From assembly GCF_014356525.2 (NCBI RefSeq), contig NC_052509.1, positions 35,274,001 through 35,338,000 of the forward strand: a stretch of 64,000 nt of DNA. Reading direction: 5' to 3'. Under the pieces are notes generated by a model. That model did no database searches. It had not been told where the DNA came from and saw only the letters and a program-made list of their open reading frames with translations. The DNA is from Nilaparvata lugens. Its lineage: Eukaryota; Arthropoda; Insecta; Hemiptera; Delphacidae. Positions within the stretch are counted from its first letter, which is position 1; each line of letters begins with the position of its first letter. Positions 51,986 through 64,000 of the stretch are shown in pieces. The position numbers were made by a program, and so were the translations under genes.

Positions 51986-53464
51986 TTATTTCTTTCTGTG
52001 ACTTCTTTGTTGTTGCTTGATCAATGTTCTTTGTACTGGTATTCTTCTCCCTGTTACATTGACCTTGAACTCTTGGGATCTCTATTTTCACCGGAGGAAA
52101 CTCCACCTGGACCCCAACATCATGGTAAACTGACGTTTGTGTACCACTTTCTTTTGTGGTCCTAGGTGAAGTACTTCGCAGGACAAGTTCCTCTTCCATG
52201 GCAGTCACGATTTCTCCTGAAATACGTTGGTTGCGCCATTTCCATATGGCCTGATACTGCTTGCTTCAGTACACAAATTTCAGCGTCAGTGTCAACTAGT
52301 AACTTCTTCTTCACTCCCATGAGGTTAACATAGATATACAGTCCCGTCTGGACTGCATCTACACTGGGTACAATCTTAATTGGATTTTTCAGTTCTTTTG
52401 GCCGGCCCTGGAGGTGCCATCCGGCCCATTCTTGTTTGGGGACAGAGGTTGCTGATGAACTTTTGTTGTAAAGTTGTCATTTCCTTGTTGACAGGGCACC
52501 CTCCTGGGATTTGTTTTCTGATCAGGACAGCTGAACATTTGATGATCTGGGTCGCCACAAACGATGCAGAATGTTGGTCCAGATTGATCTCTCTGATGAT
52601 TGTTTTGTTGTAAGCAATTGTTTCTCATCCCTGTGTGCTCGACTATGATTCTCCTTTCCCCAATGAGTATTATTGGCTTGTCGTGGACGACATTCTCGAA
52701 TGAAATGCCCTTGCTTTCCACAGTAGAAACATCCTTGCTGATTATTTCTTCTGGTAGTTGTAGCCTGAGTAGTGGACGTCCTAGGCAAATGGATCTCTTG
52801 TGAAGTTGGTTTTGGCTGATTAGCAGGTTGTACAGTGAATACATCGGTTGTTTGACTCACAGTTGCCTGTTCCACCCTGTTTCAGCTAATCGAATTGCTG
52901 ATTCTGATCCAATGGTGGATGTATTTGAAGTGTGGTTGCAGCTGGGCCCTGCAAGCCTCTCAGGTAAGCGGCTAGAATGGTTCTGTCTAGCTGCATTCGA
53001 GCCCACACAGCTCCAGCTGGATTGACTGGTATGGGTATAGCTTTATATCCTAGGGCACGACAATGATCAGCAAATGCACGAGGTCCTTCTCCGAGTTGTT
53101 GTTTCAAATTTGCCAATTCTAGCAGAGAGTCTTGTGGATTGATTGCCTTCCCAAATCGCTGTAGTAGCACTTGCTCTACATCAGCAAATGTTGTGTTAGC
53201 TGCTTCCAGCTCTGGATGCGATTCTAAGCAGGCAGCTGCCAAACCTGTCACTTTCGTACGACAAAGCAGTTGTTGGTCTTCATCATCCCATCCACCAATT
53301 CGAGCTGCTAGCTTAAAACCTTGCAGAAATTGCTCAACGGATTGACTCCCAGCTGCACCTGAGAAGGGTTTTACCGTGGATGCAAAACCTAGATCCTTCC
53401 TTCTACCGGGAACTGGTGCAGCAGGAGTAACTGCTACTGCTGGTGCTGTAGGAGTTGGTTGATT
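51986..53464 (-). pseudogene. element B, 5' part: gag and protease remnants
   Basis: On the minus strand, 53464-52886 encodes a capsid region with RKDLGFASTVKPFSGAAG and GPRAFADHCRALGYKAIPIP, matching element C gag. Two zinc knuckles follow in different frames (CFYCGKQGHFIREC, CIVCGDPDHQMFSC). A retropepsin start at about 52290 reads LLVDTDAEICVL, where the catalytic Gly is replaced by Asp. After a deletion, the protease-RT linker (ESGTQTSVYHDVGVQVEFPP) runs to the Maverick insertion point and resumes at 16655. The first 80 or so gag codons are missing. Confidence 0.85.
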
Positions 53465-53640
53465 CATTTATTTATTTATATCAACAGGTTACCCCTTATG
53501 TGTCTCCTTCACAAATACAACAATACAAGATTATTATACAATGAAAAAACAATGAACAAAGTAACTTACAATTGCAATATTGTTAAAAGAAAAAAAAAAC
53601 TATAGAAATACAAGAGAAGGAAAAAAAAAACAGATGTATA
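53465..53640 (-). mobile_element. 3' tail of a truncated LINE-like element
   Basis: On the minus strand the sequence ends 'gtaacctgttgatataaataaataaatg' (given in pieces: GGGGTAACCTG, then a TAAA-type tail) exactly where element B gag begins. A microsatellite-like AT tail after a unique 3' region is typical of LINE ends. The 5' limit and target duplication are not clear, and no LINE protein is seen. Confidence 0.4.
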
Positions 53641-56600
53641 CAATAAATTAATTATGAAACCGAATATAGAAATGAAAAGGTTCTAAAATTGAAATAAAAA
53701 TGTTACAAAGAATGGATAAAACTAACAAATGAATGTCAGAGGACTGGTACCTGCCAATGAAGCAACATAATGAGTAAGAAGTATGAGTACATAGTGCAAT
53801 AGATACAGCACACCCATATACAGCAACAAATAATCGACAACACGACTGAGCAAGGATATCTCACAATAGACTGTTTAATATTCTATAAAATTTTTCACGA
53901 GAGAACCAGAAGATGTCCAGTTGCCCAGAGAAACAGTTGAAAAGTCTTTGAATTCTGTTGACCGGAGAATTATAGTATAGCACAAAATTACGCCCAGCGC
54001 GATCTAGAATTATAAATTCAAATGGTACCATTCGGGAGATATTATTGATTAAAAACTGAGATTCATAAAAAAGTTTTGTTCAAGAAAATGTGTTTTACTT
54101 AAAATTTTACTCATTTTAACTCAGTATTCATGTAGAGTTCCGAAAGATCTCATTCTATTGAGAATTTCATAATCTGAAAAAATGATCAAATCTTTTATAG
54201 TCTGTGTGAAATAAGTTGAGACTTGGCCCTTCAGGAATTTTAAAGTTAGGAGAGCGGCTGCATGGATGGTATGCATTGTGTACAAAATTGTATGCTAAAA
54301 GCTGGCAATTTACAAGATATTTGACTGAATAATTTCAAACGCAAGTAGACTAGCTGATTGCCTCTAGAAAGGCTGTAATGAAACGCTGCTTGGATTATTT
54401 GAGGCGGGGTTGTCTTTTTCACCATATTTATGATCATGTTGCTGAATTTTTCAATCGTTCTGTATTTTGTTTTTGTTGATCCCAGCTATTGATAGCATAT
54501 GGTGGCATACGATTTCACTATCTTGTGAATCAAAAAAGTTTCCAGCATGTCGAAAATTTCATGTTTTCTGCTCGAAATTTCTCCAAATTGACGAACATAA
54601 TCTTTAATTGAAGAATAACCATAGGTCGGATGAAAATTATCCAGACACTAATAGATATGAGACATTCTTCCCGTTAATTTGATATAAAATTATTACGCAT
54701 TACAACGCCCCATGATTCTGAGAGAATTGATTTAAAAAAAACAAATCTTTGCCATGTTTCCAATTTTATCATAAAAGTTAAATTTCCTTCAACACTGAAA
54801 CTTCTTTAGTACTATTAGGATATCGGGGATGGTATTCTACATTCAATTCTGATGTTGAATTGGAAATTTGAGCAAGTTGCAATTTTACACGATTTGGCAA
54901 CCCTATAGTTTCTTAGGATGGAGGGCCAAGTCTCAACTCATTTCACACAGACTACAGTCCGATTACAGGATTTGACAGGAAAAGCTTGAATATGGTAAAT
55001 GAACCGAAAATACGAGATTATTGGGCCAACCTGTATTAATAGCGCAAGGAAATTTCGCACGAAAAATTTGGTTCTGGACTTCTCTTATGTGTCCAAACAA
55101 TACATTGAAGAATCAGAACAACAATATAAATTGCAAAAACCAATGTATATTATAGTTACTGAACTAAAATGAAAAATGAATAGATTCTATCTCATGTTCT
55201 CTTAGTTGTCGTTTATCTCATGTTTTTGCTCAAAATGTCTCAAAAGAGGAACATATTTCTGCTAGGGTTTCAAGTTCATCAAAAATAGTGAATTCCTTTC
55301 AATCATTCAATCCTGGAACGTGTCTAAACTATTGTAATTAAGGGGATGATATTATACAAACAACTCTGAGGTTGAATTAGAAATTCAAGAAGGTTGCAAT
55401 TTTATATACTTCTTTGAAACGCTGAAGAAATCAACCTACAAGTCCTGACCCTAAATTTCTCTGGCGTTTGCCTGGGTCCTGAGAACCCACTTCTTCCATC
55501 ATGGATATTCAAGGCAGAATTTTATTTTTTGATTTCAATGTGTCAAATAAATACTCATGGATGCAGATAGCACTTGTATAATGCAAAAATGAGCCTAAAT
55601 TGTCATTTTAAAAATGAGTTTATGAAATGTTGTATTTTAGTATAGTGAAGATGTTACGTTTTATCTTTCTTTTATATCAACTGAACAAAAATTATAGTGA
55701 TGAATGCTATGATATATCTTACACGCAAAACTATTAGAAAGAAAGTAAAAAACTCGAAGGTCATAGTTCACTTTAAGAATAGTTTTTAATCTACCCTTGA
55801 GTTCAAGTTGTACAAATGTCATTGTAAACATAATGTAAAAGTCGACTCTTACATTCTTCAAAGTCTTTGTCCAAAACGTACATATTGACTGCTTGAATCC
55901 AATCTCTATGGCATAAAAATGTGAATTGGAAAAATATGAAAAAGTAACGTTAATCGTGCGTGACCTTTGGGTCCTGGAGTCACAGAGCACTAACACTCTA
56001 CACCAAGATTAAGTGTCCACTGACATGAATTTACATTGATCACAATAGACACTGTAAGGTAATAATAATTATTATAAGTGAAGCAGAAGAGCTGTCTGGG
56101 TCCTCGGGACCCAGGTTCACGACTAGAAGGTTTAAGTAGCAAATATTACATAGTTGTGTCATATTGAGACTTCCGAGTACAGTAACCGACTCAGCTTGAT
56201 CAGAAACTTGTCTTCAGAATATAGTGGATAAAATATTAATTAAAGAAAAATGTTCAAGTTTCCTACCATTAGACATGAATGTTTGTTGCTCTGCTCTGCT
56301 CTGCGGTAGTTGCCCGCCACTGTCGCGTAGGCTGTTGTAATACAGCTGACGCTCTCTGCGCTGCACAGTTCAACAAGTTGTTGGAAGCAGTACGCTATCT
56401 TGAAACTGTTGAAGGAGCTGTTGCTGGCACGTTAGGTGTGGACAACCGATCACTTTCAACTGAATTGTATACTGATATTTTGTGTTGAAGTAAACATTCT
56501 TTTCATTTCCACCCTCCATTTTTGAGGAGTGGTGGTGGGTGAATTTTCCAATGGTAGTGTCTGTTACAACAAATTCCCTCACTAATTCCGGCTCTCATTG

Positions 56601-57509
56601 GTGGTTATGGTCTTGAAATACATGCCCATGGGGAGCTTCAAGAATCACAAGTTCTCTTTTGTTCTTGAAGAATCCTTAATATGTCTATGTGTCAGACACA
56701 TTATATTCTCCATAATGCTTTTCCCTTCAACATTCATTAATGATCGATTCGTTCAATGAGTCTCTCTGCCATTCCCAGGAAGAAGGGTCCTAAGTCCTAA
56801 AGTCTCCTAATGCGATACAAATCATAGAGACGTGAATTCACAGAATAAGAGTATGCATATTGTTCAACGAAAGAACTTGATAAGAGACAACATGGTTTGA
56901 AAACCCTGTTCAAAGAAAGAATCGGAATATAAAAGTTAAATAAATAATAGATTTCTGTGAACCTGCTTTTCACAAATCAGCCTGGATTTTAAAGGAGTAG
57001 TCCTTTCTCCCTAGACAATACACTTTCATGTTTGTTTTTGTGAGTGTGAGAAGTGAATAGGACTACGAATACAAAACATCAAACATTCTGAAAGTTGTTG
57101 TTTTCAAAACATAAACGGCATCAGGAATATCTTCAACAGAGAGAATTTCGAATAATATGAATAGCTATTAATGTAGGAAAGGCTATTGTTATTGTAGTAG
57201 AATGCTGGCTTGAGTTAACTTACAAAACAAAGAGGCCTAGAGTAGAAGGGTGAAAGTGTGTGAGTGAGAAGAAGAATCAGCTACCACGTGCTGAGCTGCC
57301 CCACCCACGTCCTTCAGTTATTTTATTTCTATATGCCTATTTATATTATTTACTTGCAATGATAGCAGTGGGGTATCATGGAAAAAATTTAAGCGGGGGG
57401 ATCATAACATTGGAATAGAAAGCACCTAAACTTTGAGGGTCACACATGGGGGAGTGGGGGGTATGGAACCAAAGGAGGGTCCAGAGGCCCTTCCCCAGAA
57501 AATTTCCCC
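53641..57509. other. about 3.9 kb without a recognisable gene
   Basis: The stretch is AT-rich with many stops in all frames. No RNA gene, LTR pair or protein domain is visible. One short possible MITE (55950-56135) is listed separately. A short cysteine-rich frame near 56279 is not convincing. It may be host intergenic DNA or decayed repeats. Confidence 0.5.
55950..56135. mobile_element. possible piggyBac-like miniature element
   Basis: TTAA occurs at both ends. The left end reads TTAATCGTGCGTGACC then TTTGGGTCC, and the right end inverted reads TTAAACCTTCTAGTCGTGAACC then TGGGTCC. TTAA targets and GGGTCC-type inverted ends occur in piggyBac-related MITEs. The arms match only partly. Confidence 0.35.
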
Positions 57510-58777
57510 GTGGTATAACTTGAGAAATTCATCAAATTGCAATGTAATGGAGATGAGCACATTTTTTAAAATCTGCATATTCTTGAAGGGCATAACGAGA
57601 ACATTTATTTGATACCTTGATCTCAAGCTTCTATTAACTAGAAGCCATGAACACCACCACTCCCCACACAATACTACTTGAGACAACTCGTCCAATTTCA
57701 ATGTAAAGGAGATGAGCACATTTTTTGAAAACTGCATATTCTTGAAAGGAATTTCAAGCACATTTATTTGATACCTTGTTCTTGAGATATGTTTCACTAG
57801 AAGCCATGATATAAGGCTTGGAAAGTTCACCACCACTCCCCCCGCGCTTTAACTTGAGAGTCTCATCCAATTTCAATGTAATGAAGATGAGCACATTTTT
57901 CTAAAACTGCATATTCTTTAAAAGCAAAACAAGCATATTTGGAACCTAGATCTCAAGATTCTATCTACTAGTAGCCATGATATAAGGCTTGGAAAGTTCA
58001 CCACCACTCCCCCAATGCTTAAACTTGAGAATCACGTCCAATTTCAATGTAATGGAGATGAGCACATTTTTTAAAAAAAAGCATATTCTTGGTGGGCATA
58101 ACAAGCACATTCATTTGATACCTTGATCTCAAGATTTTATCAACTAGTAGCCATAATATAAGGCTTGGATAGTTCACCACCACACCCCCTCGCAATCACT
58201 TGAGAATCTCATCCAATTTCAATGTAATGGGGATGAACACCTTTTTTAAAAACTGAATATTCTGAGAATGCATAACGAGCACATTTTTTTGATACCTTGA
58301 TCTCAAGATTCTATTTGATAGAAGCCATGATATAAGGCTGGGAAAGTTCACCACTACTCCCCCCTCGCATTCACTTGAGAAACTCGTCCAATTTCAATGT
58401 AATGGAGATGAGCACATTTCTTTAAACTGCATATTCTTGAAAAGCATAACGAACAAATCTATTTGATATCTTTATCTCGAGGTTTCATCAACTAGTAGCC
58501 ATGATATTAGGATGGAATGTTCACCACCACACCCCGCATGCAATAATCTGAGAAACTTGTCCAATTTCAATGTAATGGAGATGAGCACATTTTCTAAAAC
58601 TGCATATTCTTGTAGGGCATAACAAGCACATTTATTTGATACCTTGATCTCATCTTCTATTAACTAGAAGCCATGATCACCAGCACTCCCCCCTACAATA
58701 TAACTTGATAAACTCGTCCAATTCCAATGTAATGGTGATGAGCACATTATTAAAAAACTGCATATTCTGAAAATGCA

Positions 58778-59828
58778 TAACAAACACATTTATTTGATAC
58801 CTTGTTCTTAAGATTTCTTCCACTAGAAGCCATGATATAAGGCTTGGAATGTTCACCACCACTCCCCCCACGAAATAATTTGAGAAACTCGTCCAATTTG
58901 GATGTAATGGAGATGAGCACTTTTCTTAAAAACTCCATATTCTTGAAAGGCATAACGAGAACATTTATTTGATACCTTGTTCTTAAGATTTGTTCCACTA
59001 GAAGCCATGATATTATATACCTTGGAATGTTCACCACCACCACCCCATGCCATAATTTGTTTGAGAAACTTGTCCACTTCCAATGATGTGGAGATGAGCA
59101 CATTTTTAAAAAACTGCATATTCTTGAAAGGCATAACGAGCACATTTGTTTGATACCTTGATCTCAAGCTTTCATTAACTAGTAGCCATGACCACCACTA
59201 CTCCCCCACGATATATATTGAGAAACTCGTCCAATTTCAGTGTAATGAAGATGAGCACATTTTTCAAAAACTTCATATTCTTGAAAATCATAACAAACAC
59301 ATTTATTTGATACCTTGTTCTTAAGATTTCTTCCACTAGAAGCCATGATATAAGGCTTGGAATGTTCACCACCACTCCCCCCACGAAATAATTTGAGAAA
59401 CTCGTCCAATTTGGATGTAATGGAGATGAGCACTTTTCTTAAAAACTCCATATTCTTGAAAGGCATAACGAGAACATTTATTTGATACCTTGTTCTTAAG
59501 ATTTGTTCCACTAGAAGCCATGATATTATATACCTTGGAATGTTCACCACCACCACCCCATGCCATAATTTGTTTGAGAAACTTGTCCACTTCCAATGAT
59601 GTGGAGATGAGCACATTTTTAAAAAACTGCATATTCTTGAAAGGCATAACGAGCACATTTGTTTGATACCTTGATCTCAAGCTTTCATTAACTAGTAGCC
59701 ATGACCACCACTACTCCCCCACGATATATATTGAGAAACTCGTCCAATTTCAGTGTAATGAAGATGAGCACATTTTTCAAAAACTTCATATTCTTGAAAA
59801 TCATAACAAGCACATTTATTTGATATCT
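58778..59828. repeat. 513-bp higher-order duplication in the satellite
   Basis: A three-monomer block of 513 bp is repeated head to tail with almost no differences, while neighbouring single monomers are far more divergent. This marks recent amplification by unequal exchange. Confidence 0.85.
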
Positions 59829-61639
59829 TGATCTCAATATTTGTTTCACTAGAAGCCATGATATAAGGCTGGGAAAGTTCACCACCACTCCCACTGAGCT
59901 ATAATTTGAGAAACTCGTTCAATGTCATTGTAATGGAGATGAGCACATTATTTTAAAACTGCATATTCTGAAAATGCATAACGAACACATTTAATTCATA
60001 CCTTGTTCTTAAGATTTCTTCCACTAGGAGCCATGATATAAGGCTTGGAATGTTCACCATCATTCTCCCATGCCATAATTTGAGAAACTCGTCCAATTTG
60101 GATGTAATAGAGATGAGCACATTTTTTGGCAACTCCATATTCTTGAAAGGCATAACGAGCACATTTATTTGATGCCAGGATTTCAAGATTTTATTAACTA
60201 GTAGCAATGATATAAGGCTTGGAATGTTCTCCACCACTCCCATCACGCCATAATTTGAGAAACTCGTCCAATTTCAATGTAATGGTGATGAGCACATTTT
60301 TTAAAAAGTGCATATTCTTGGAAGGAATAACGAGCACATTTATTTGATACTATGATCTCAAGCTTCTATTAACTAGTAGCCATGATCACAACCACTCCCC
60401 CACGATATAACTTGAGAAAATCGTCCAATTTCAGTGTAATGGAGAAGAGCACATTTTTTGAAAACTTCATATTCTTGGAAATCCTAACACGCATATTTTT
60501 TTGATATCTTGATTCAGATTTAATCAACTAGGGCCATGATATTAGGCTTGGAAAGTTCACCATCACTCTCCCCGCGTCATTATTTGAGAAACTCAGCCAA
60601 TTTCAATGTAATGGAGATACCTTGATCTCAAGATATTATTAACTAGAAGCCATGATCACCACCACTCCCCCCACGATATAACTTGAGAATAACGTCCAAT
60701 TTCAATGTAATGGAGATGAGCACATTTTTTAATACTGCTTATTCTTGAAAGGCATAACGAGCACATTTATTTGATACCTTGATCTCATCTTCTATTTACT
60801 AGGAGCCATGATCACCAGCACTCCCCCCTGCAATATAACTTGTTCACCACCACTCCCACCGAGCTATAATTTGAGAAACTCATTCAATGTCATTGTAATG
60901 GAGATGAACATATTTTTTAGAAACTGCATATTCTGAGAATGCACAACGAGCACATTTTTTTGATACCTAGATCTCATGATTTTGATTAATAGAAGCCATG
61001 ATATGAGGCTCGGAGAGTTCACCACCACTCATCCCTCTATCACTTGAGAAACTCGTACAATTTCAAAGTAATAGAGAAGAGCATATTTTTTAAAACTTGC
61101 ATATCCTTGAAAATCGTAACGAGCACATTTTTTCGATATCTCGATATCGAGATTTTATTAACTCGTAGCCATGATATAAGGCTTGGAATGTTCACCACCA
61201 CTCCCCCCGCGCCATAATTTGAGAAACTCGTCCAATTTGAATGTAATGGAGATGAGCAATTTTTTAAAAACTGCATATTCTTGAAAGGCATAACGAGCAC
61301 ATTCATTTGATACCTTGATCTCAAGCTCCTATTAACTATCAGCCATGATCACCACCACTCCCCCACGATATAACTTGAGAAACTTGTCCAATTGCAGTGT
61401 AATGGAGATGAGCACATTTTTTAAAAAACTTCATATTCTTAAAAATCATTATACGGAAATTTATTTGATATCTTGATCTCGATATTTTATTAACTAGTAG
61501 CCATGATATAAGGCTTGGAATGTACACCACAACTCCCCCGTGCTTCAACTTGAGAATCTCGTCCAACTTCAATGTAATAGAGATGAGCATATTTTTTAAA
61601 AACTGCATATTCTTGTAGGGCATAAGAAGCATATTCATT

Positions 61640-62109
61640 TGATACCTTGATCTCAAGATTTTATCAACTAGAAGCCATGATATAAGGCTTTGAATGTTCA
61701 CCACCACTCCCCATGATGTAACTTGAGACACTCGTCCAATTTCAATGAAATGGAGATAAGCACATTTCTTTGAAACTGCGAGTTCTCTAAAAGCATAACG
61801 AGCACATCTATTTGATATCTTTATCTCATGATTTTAATCAACTAGTAGCCATGATATTAGGCTTGGAATGTTCACCAACACTCCCCACATGCAATAATTT
61901 CAATGTAATGGAGATGAGCACATTTTCTAAAACTGCATATTCTTGAAAGGCATAATGAGCACATTCTTTTGATACCTTGATCTCCAGATTTTATAAACTA
62001 GAAGCCATGATATAAGGCTTGGAATGTTCACCACCACTCCCCCCGGGCCGTAGTTTGAGAAACTCGTCCAATTTCAATGTAATGGAGATAAACACATTTT
62101 TTTGAAACT
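61640..62109. repeat. satellite segment duplicated at 63531-64000
   Basis: About 470 bp here recur almost unchanged at 63531-64000, a shift of 1891 bp or eleven monomers. The duplicate runs to the window edge, so the true length may be greater. Confidence 0.85.
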
Positions 62110-64000
62110 GCAGATTCTTGTGGGGCATAACGAGCACACCCATTTGATAACTCGATCTCAAGATTTTATTAACTGGAAGCCATGATATAATACTTTAAAT
62201 GTTCACCAACTCACCCCCCGTGCAATAATTTGGAAGCCTCATCCAATTTCAGTGTAATGGAGATGAGCACATTTTTTGAAAACTGCATATCCTTGAAAAT
62301 CATAACGAGCACATTTATTTGATATCTTGATCTCAAGATTTTATAAACTAGTAGCCATGATATAAGGCTTCGAATATTCACCACCACTCTCCTCGCGCCA
62401 TATTTTGAGAAACTCGTCCAAATGGAGATGAGCACTTTTTTCAAAAACTGCATATTCTTGGGAAGGCATAACGAGCACATTCATTTGATACATTGATTTC
62501 AAGATTTTTTCAACTAGTAGCATTGATATAAGGCTTGGAATGATCACCACCACTCCCCCTGCGACATAGTACGAGGAACACGTCCAATTTCAATGTAATG
62601 GAGATGTGAACATTTATTTGAAACTGCATATTCCTGAAGAGCATAACGAGCAAATGTATTTGATATTTCAATCTCATGATTTTATCGACTAGTTGCCATG
62701 ATATAAGGCTTGGAATGTTCACCAATACTCCCCACATGCAATAATTTGAGAAATTCGTCCAATTTAGATGTAATGGAGATGAGCACATTCTCTAAAACTA
62801 CATATTCTTGAGAGGAATAACGAGAACATCAATTTGATACCTTGATCTCCAGATTTTATTAACTAGAAGCCATGATATAAGGCTTTGAATGTTCACCACC
62901 ACTCCCCCCCTGACATAATTTGAGAAAGTCGTCCAATTTTAATGTGATGGAGATGAGCACTTTATTTGAAAACTGCATATTCTTGAAAAGCATAACGAGC
63001 ACATTTATTTGATACCTCGATTTCAAGATTTCATTAACTAGTAGCCATGATATAAGGCTTCAATATTCACCACCACTCCCACCGCACTATAATTTGAGAA
63101 ACTCTTTCAATGTCATTATAATGGGGATGAACACATTCCTTAAAAACTGCATATTCTGAGAATGCATAACAAGCACATTCATTTGATACCTTGATCTCAA
63201 GATTTTTCAACTGGAAGCCATGATATAATGCTAGAAATTTTCACCACCACTCCCCCCGTGAAATAATTTGGAAAACTCATCCAATTTCAATGTAATGGAG
63301 ATGAGCACATTTTTGAAACTGCATATCCTTGAAAGGCATAATGAGCACATTTATTTGATACCTAGATCTCAAGATTCTATAAACTAGTAGCCATGATATG
63401 AGACTTTGTATGTTCACCACCACTCCCCCCGCGCCATAGTTTGAGAAACTCAGTCAATTAGAATGTAATGGAGACTAGAACATATTTAAAAAAATGCATA
63501 TTCTTGGAAATCATAACGAGCACATTTATTTGATACCTTGATCTCAAGATTTTATCAACTAGAAGCCATGATATAAGGCTTTGAATGTTCACCACCACTC
63601 CCCATGATGTAACTTGAGACACTCGTCCAATTTCAATGAAATGGAGATAAGCACATTTCTTTGAAACTGCGAGTTCTCTAAAAGCATAACGAGCACATCT
63701 ATTTGATATCTTTATCTCATGATTTTAATCAACTAGTAGCCATGATATTAGGCTTGGAATGTTCACCAACACTCCCCACATGCAATAATTTCAATGTAAT
63801 GGAGATGAGCACATTTTCTAAAACTGCATATTCTTGAAAGGCATAATGAGCACATTCTTTTGATACCTTGATCTCCAGATTTTATAAACTAGAAGCCATG
63901 ATATAAGGCTTGGAATGTTCACCACCACTCCCCCCGGGCCGTAGTTTGAGAAACTCGTCCAATTTCAATGTAATGGAGATAAACACATTTTTTTGAAACT

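Larger units (their letters stand above)
57510..64000. repeat. satellite array of about 172-bp monomers
   Basis: Roughly 38 head-to-tail copies contain 'tccaatttcaatgtaatgga', 'gatgagcacattttttaaaa', 'ctgcatattcttgaaaggca', 'tttgataccttgatctcaag' and 'gccatgatataaggcttgga'. Monomer length varies between about 155 and 180 bp and identity between neighbours is moderate. The array continues past the window edge. Reading frames on the minus strand are periodic by-products and not genes. Confidence 0.95.

Noticed and set aside
56279..56488. Short cysteine-rich frame
   Set aside because: It has 69 codons, no homologue that I recognise, no splice or promoter support and an AT-rich noncoding setting.
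57426..62788. Many minus-strand frames in the right 6.5 kb
   Set aside because: All have the 172-bp satellite period and repeat the same peptide; not a gene family.

Overview
This is eukaryotic, gene-poor and transposon-rich DNA, most likely from an arthropod and probably an insect. It is AT-rich, has no recognisable host gene, and carries errantivirus-like LTR elements with env genes, a Jockey-type LINE, tRNA-derived SINEs, a Maverick/Polinton and a long satellite. Some traits suggest a hemipteran, but the species cannot be fixed from the sequence.

The window is a set of nested insertions. Element A (1761-10806, minus strand, 4-bp target duplication GCAT) is a degenerate Ty3/gypsy-type LTR element. 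Its two LTRs differ in length by eight 159-bp units, and its body carries a 1.65-kb inverted duplication of gag-protease. Element B is an older minus-strand errantivirus-like element split in two. Its gag and protease remnants lie at 51986-53464, and its RT, RNase H, integrase and env remnants lie at 11813-16661. Its 3' LTR appears to be the target that element A entered.

Element B was split by a Maverick/Polinton (16662-51979) with TIRs, ends AGTAGATATA...TATATCTACT and an exact 6-bp target duplication CATCAA. The left half encodes, on the minus strand, a coiled-coil protein, a conserved Maverick protein, the packaging ATPase, a chromodomain integrase and protein-primed DNA polymerase B. The middle has a plus-strand BIR (IAP-like) gene and an apparently intron-containing gene embedded in hairpin-rich DNA. 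The right half encodes, on the plus strand, a parvovirus-type phospholipase A2 protein, an adenain-like protease, the minor and major capsid proteins, a second protein with a zinc-binding BIR-like end, and two small proteins, one of which looks death-effector-like. Removing later insertions leaves about 19 kb, a normal Maverick size. Several genes are broken by frameshifts, stops or insertions, while the capsid, protease and ATPase frames are open.

Three kinds of younger insertion sit inside the Maverick: two SINEs (20500-21044 in the integrase, 22167-22416 in the polymerase), a nearly intact Jockey-like LINE (29394-34000, 14-bp target duplication) and an endogenous retrovirus, element C (38570-49703, plus strand, TSD GAAG). 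Element C has a tRNA-Leu primer site, a textbook -1 frameshift signal at the gag/pol junction, an interrupted pol and an uninterrupted 604-codon env with a furin-type site.

From 53465 rightward there is a LINE-like tail, about 4 kb without genes, and then a satellite array of roughly 172-bp monomers with higher-order duplications that runs off the window end.
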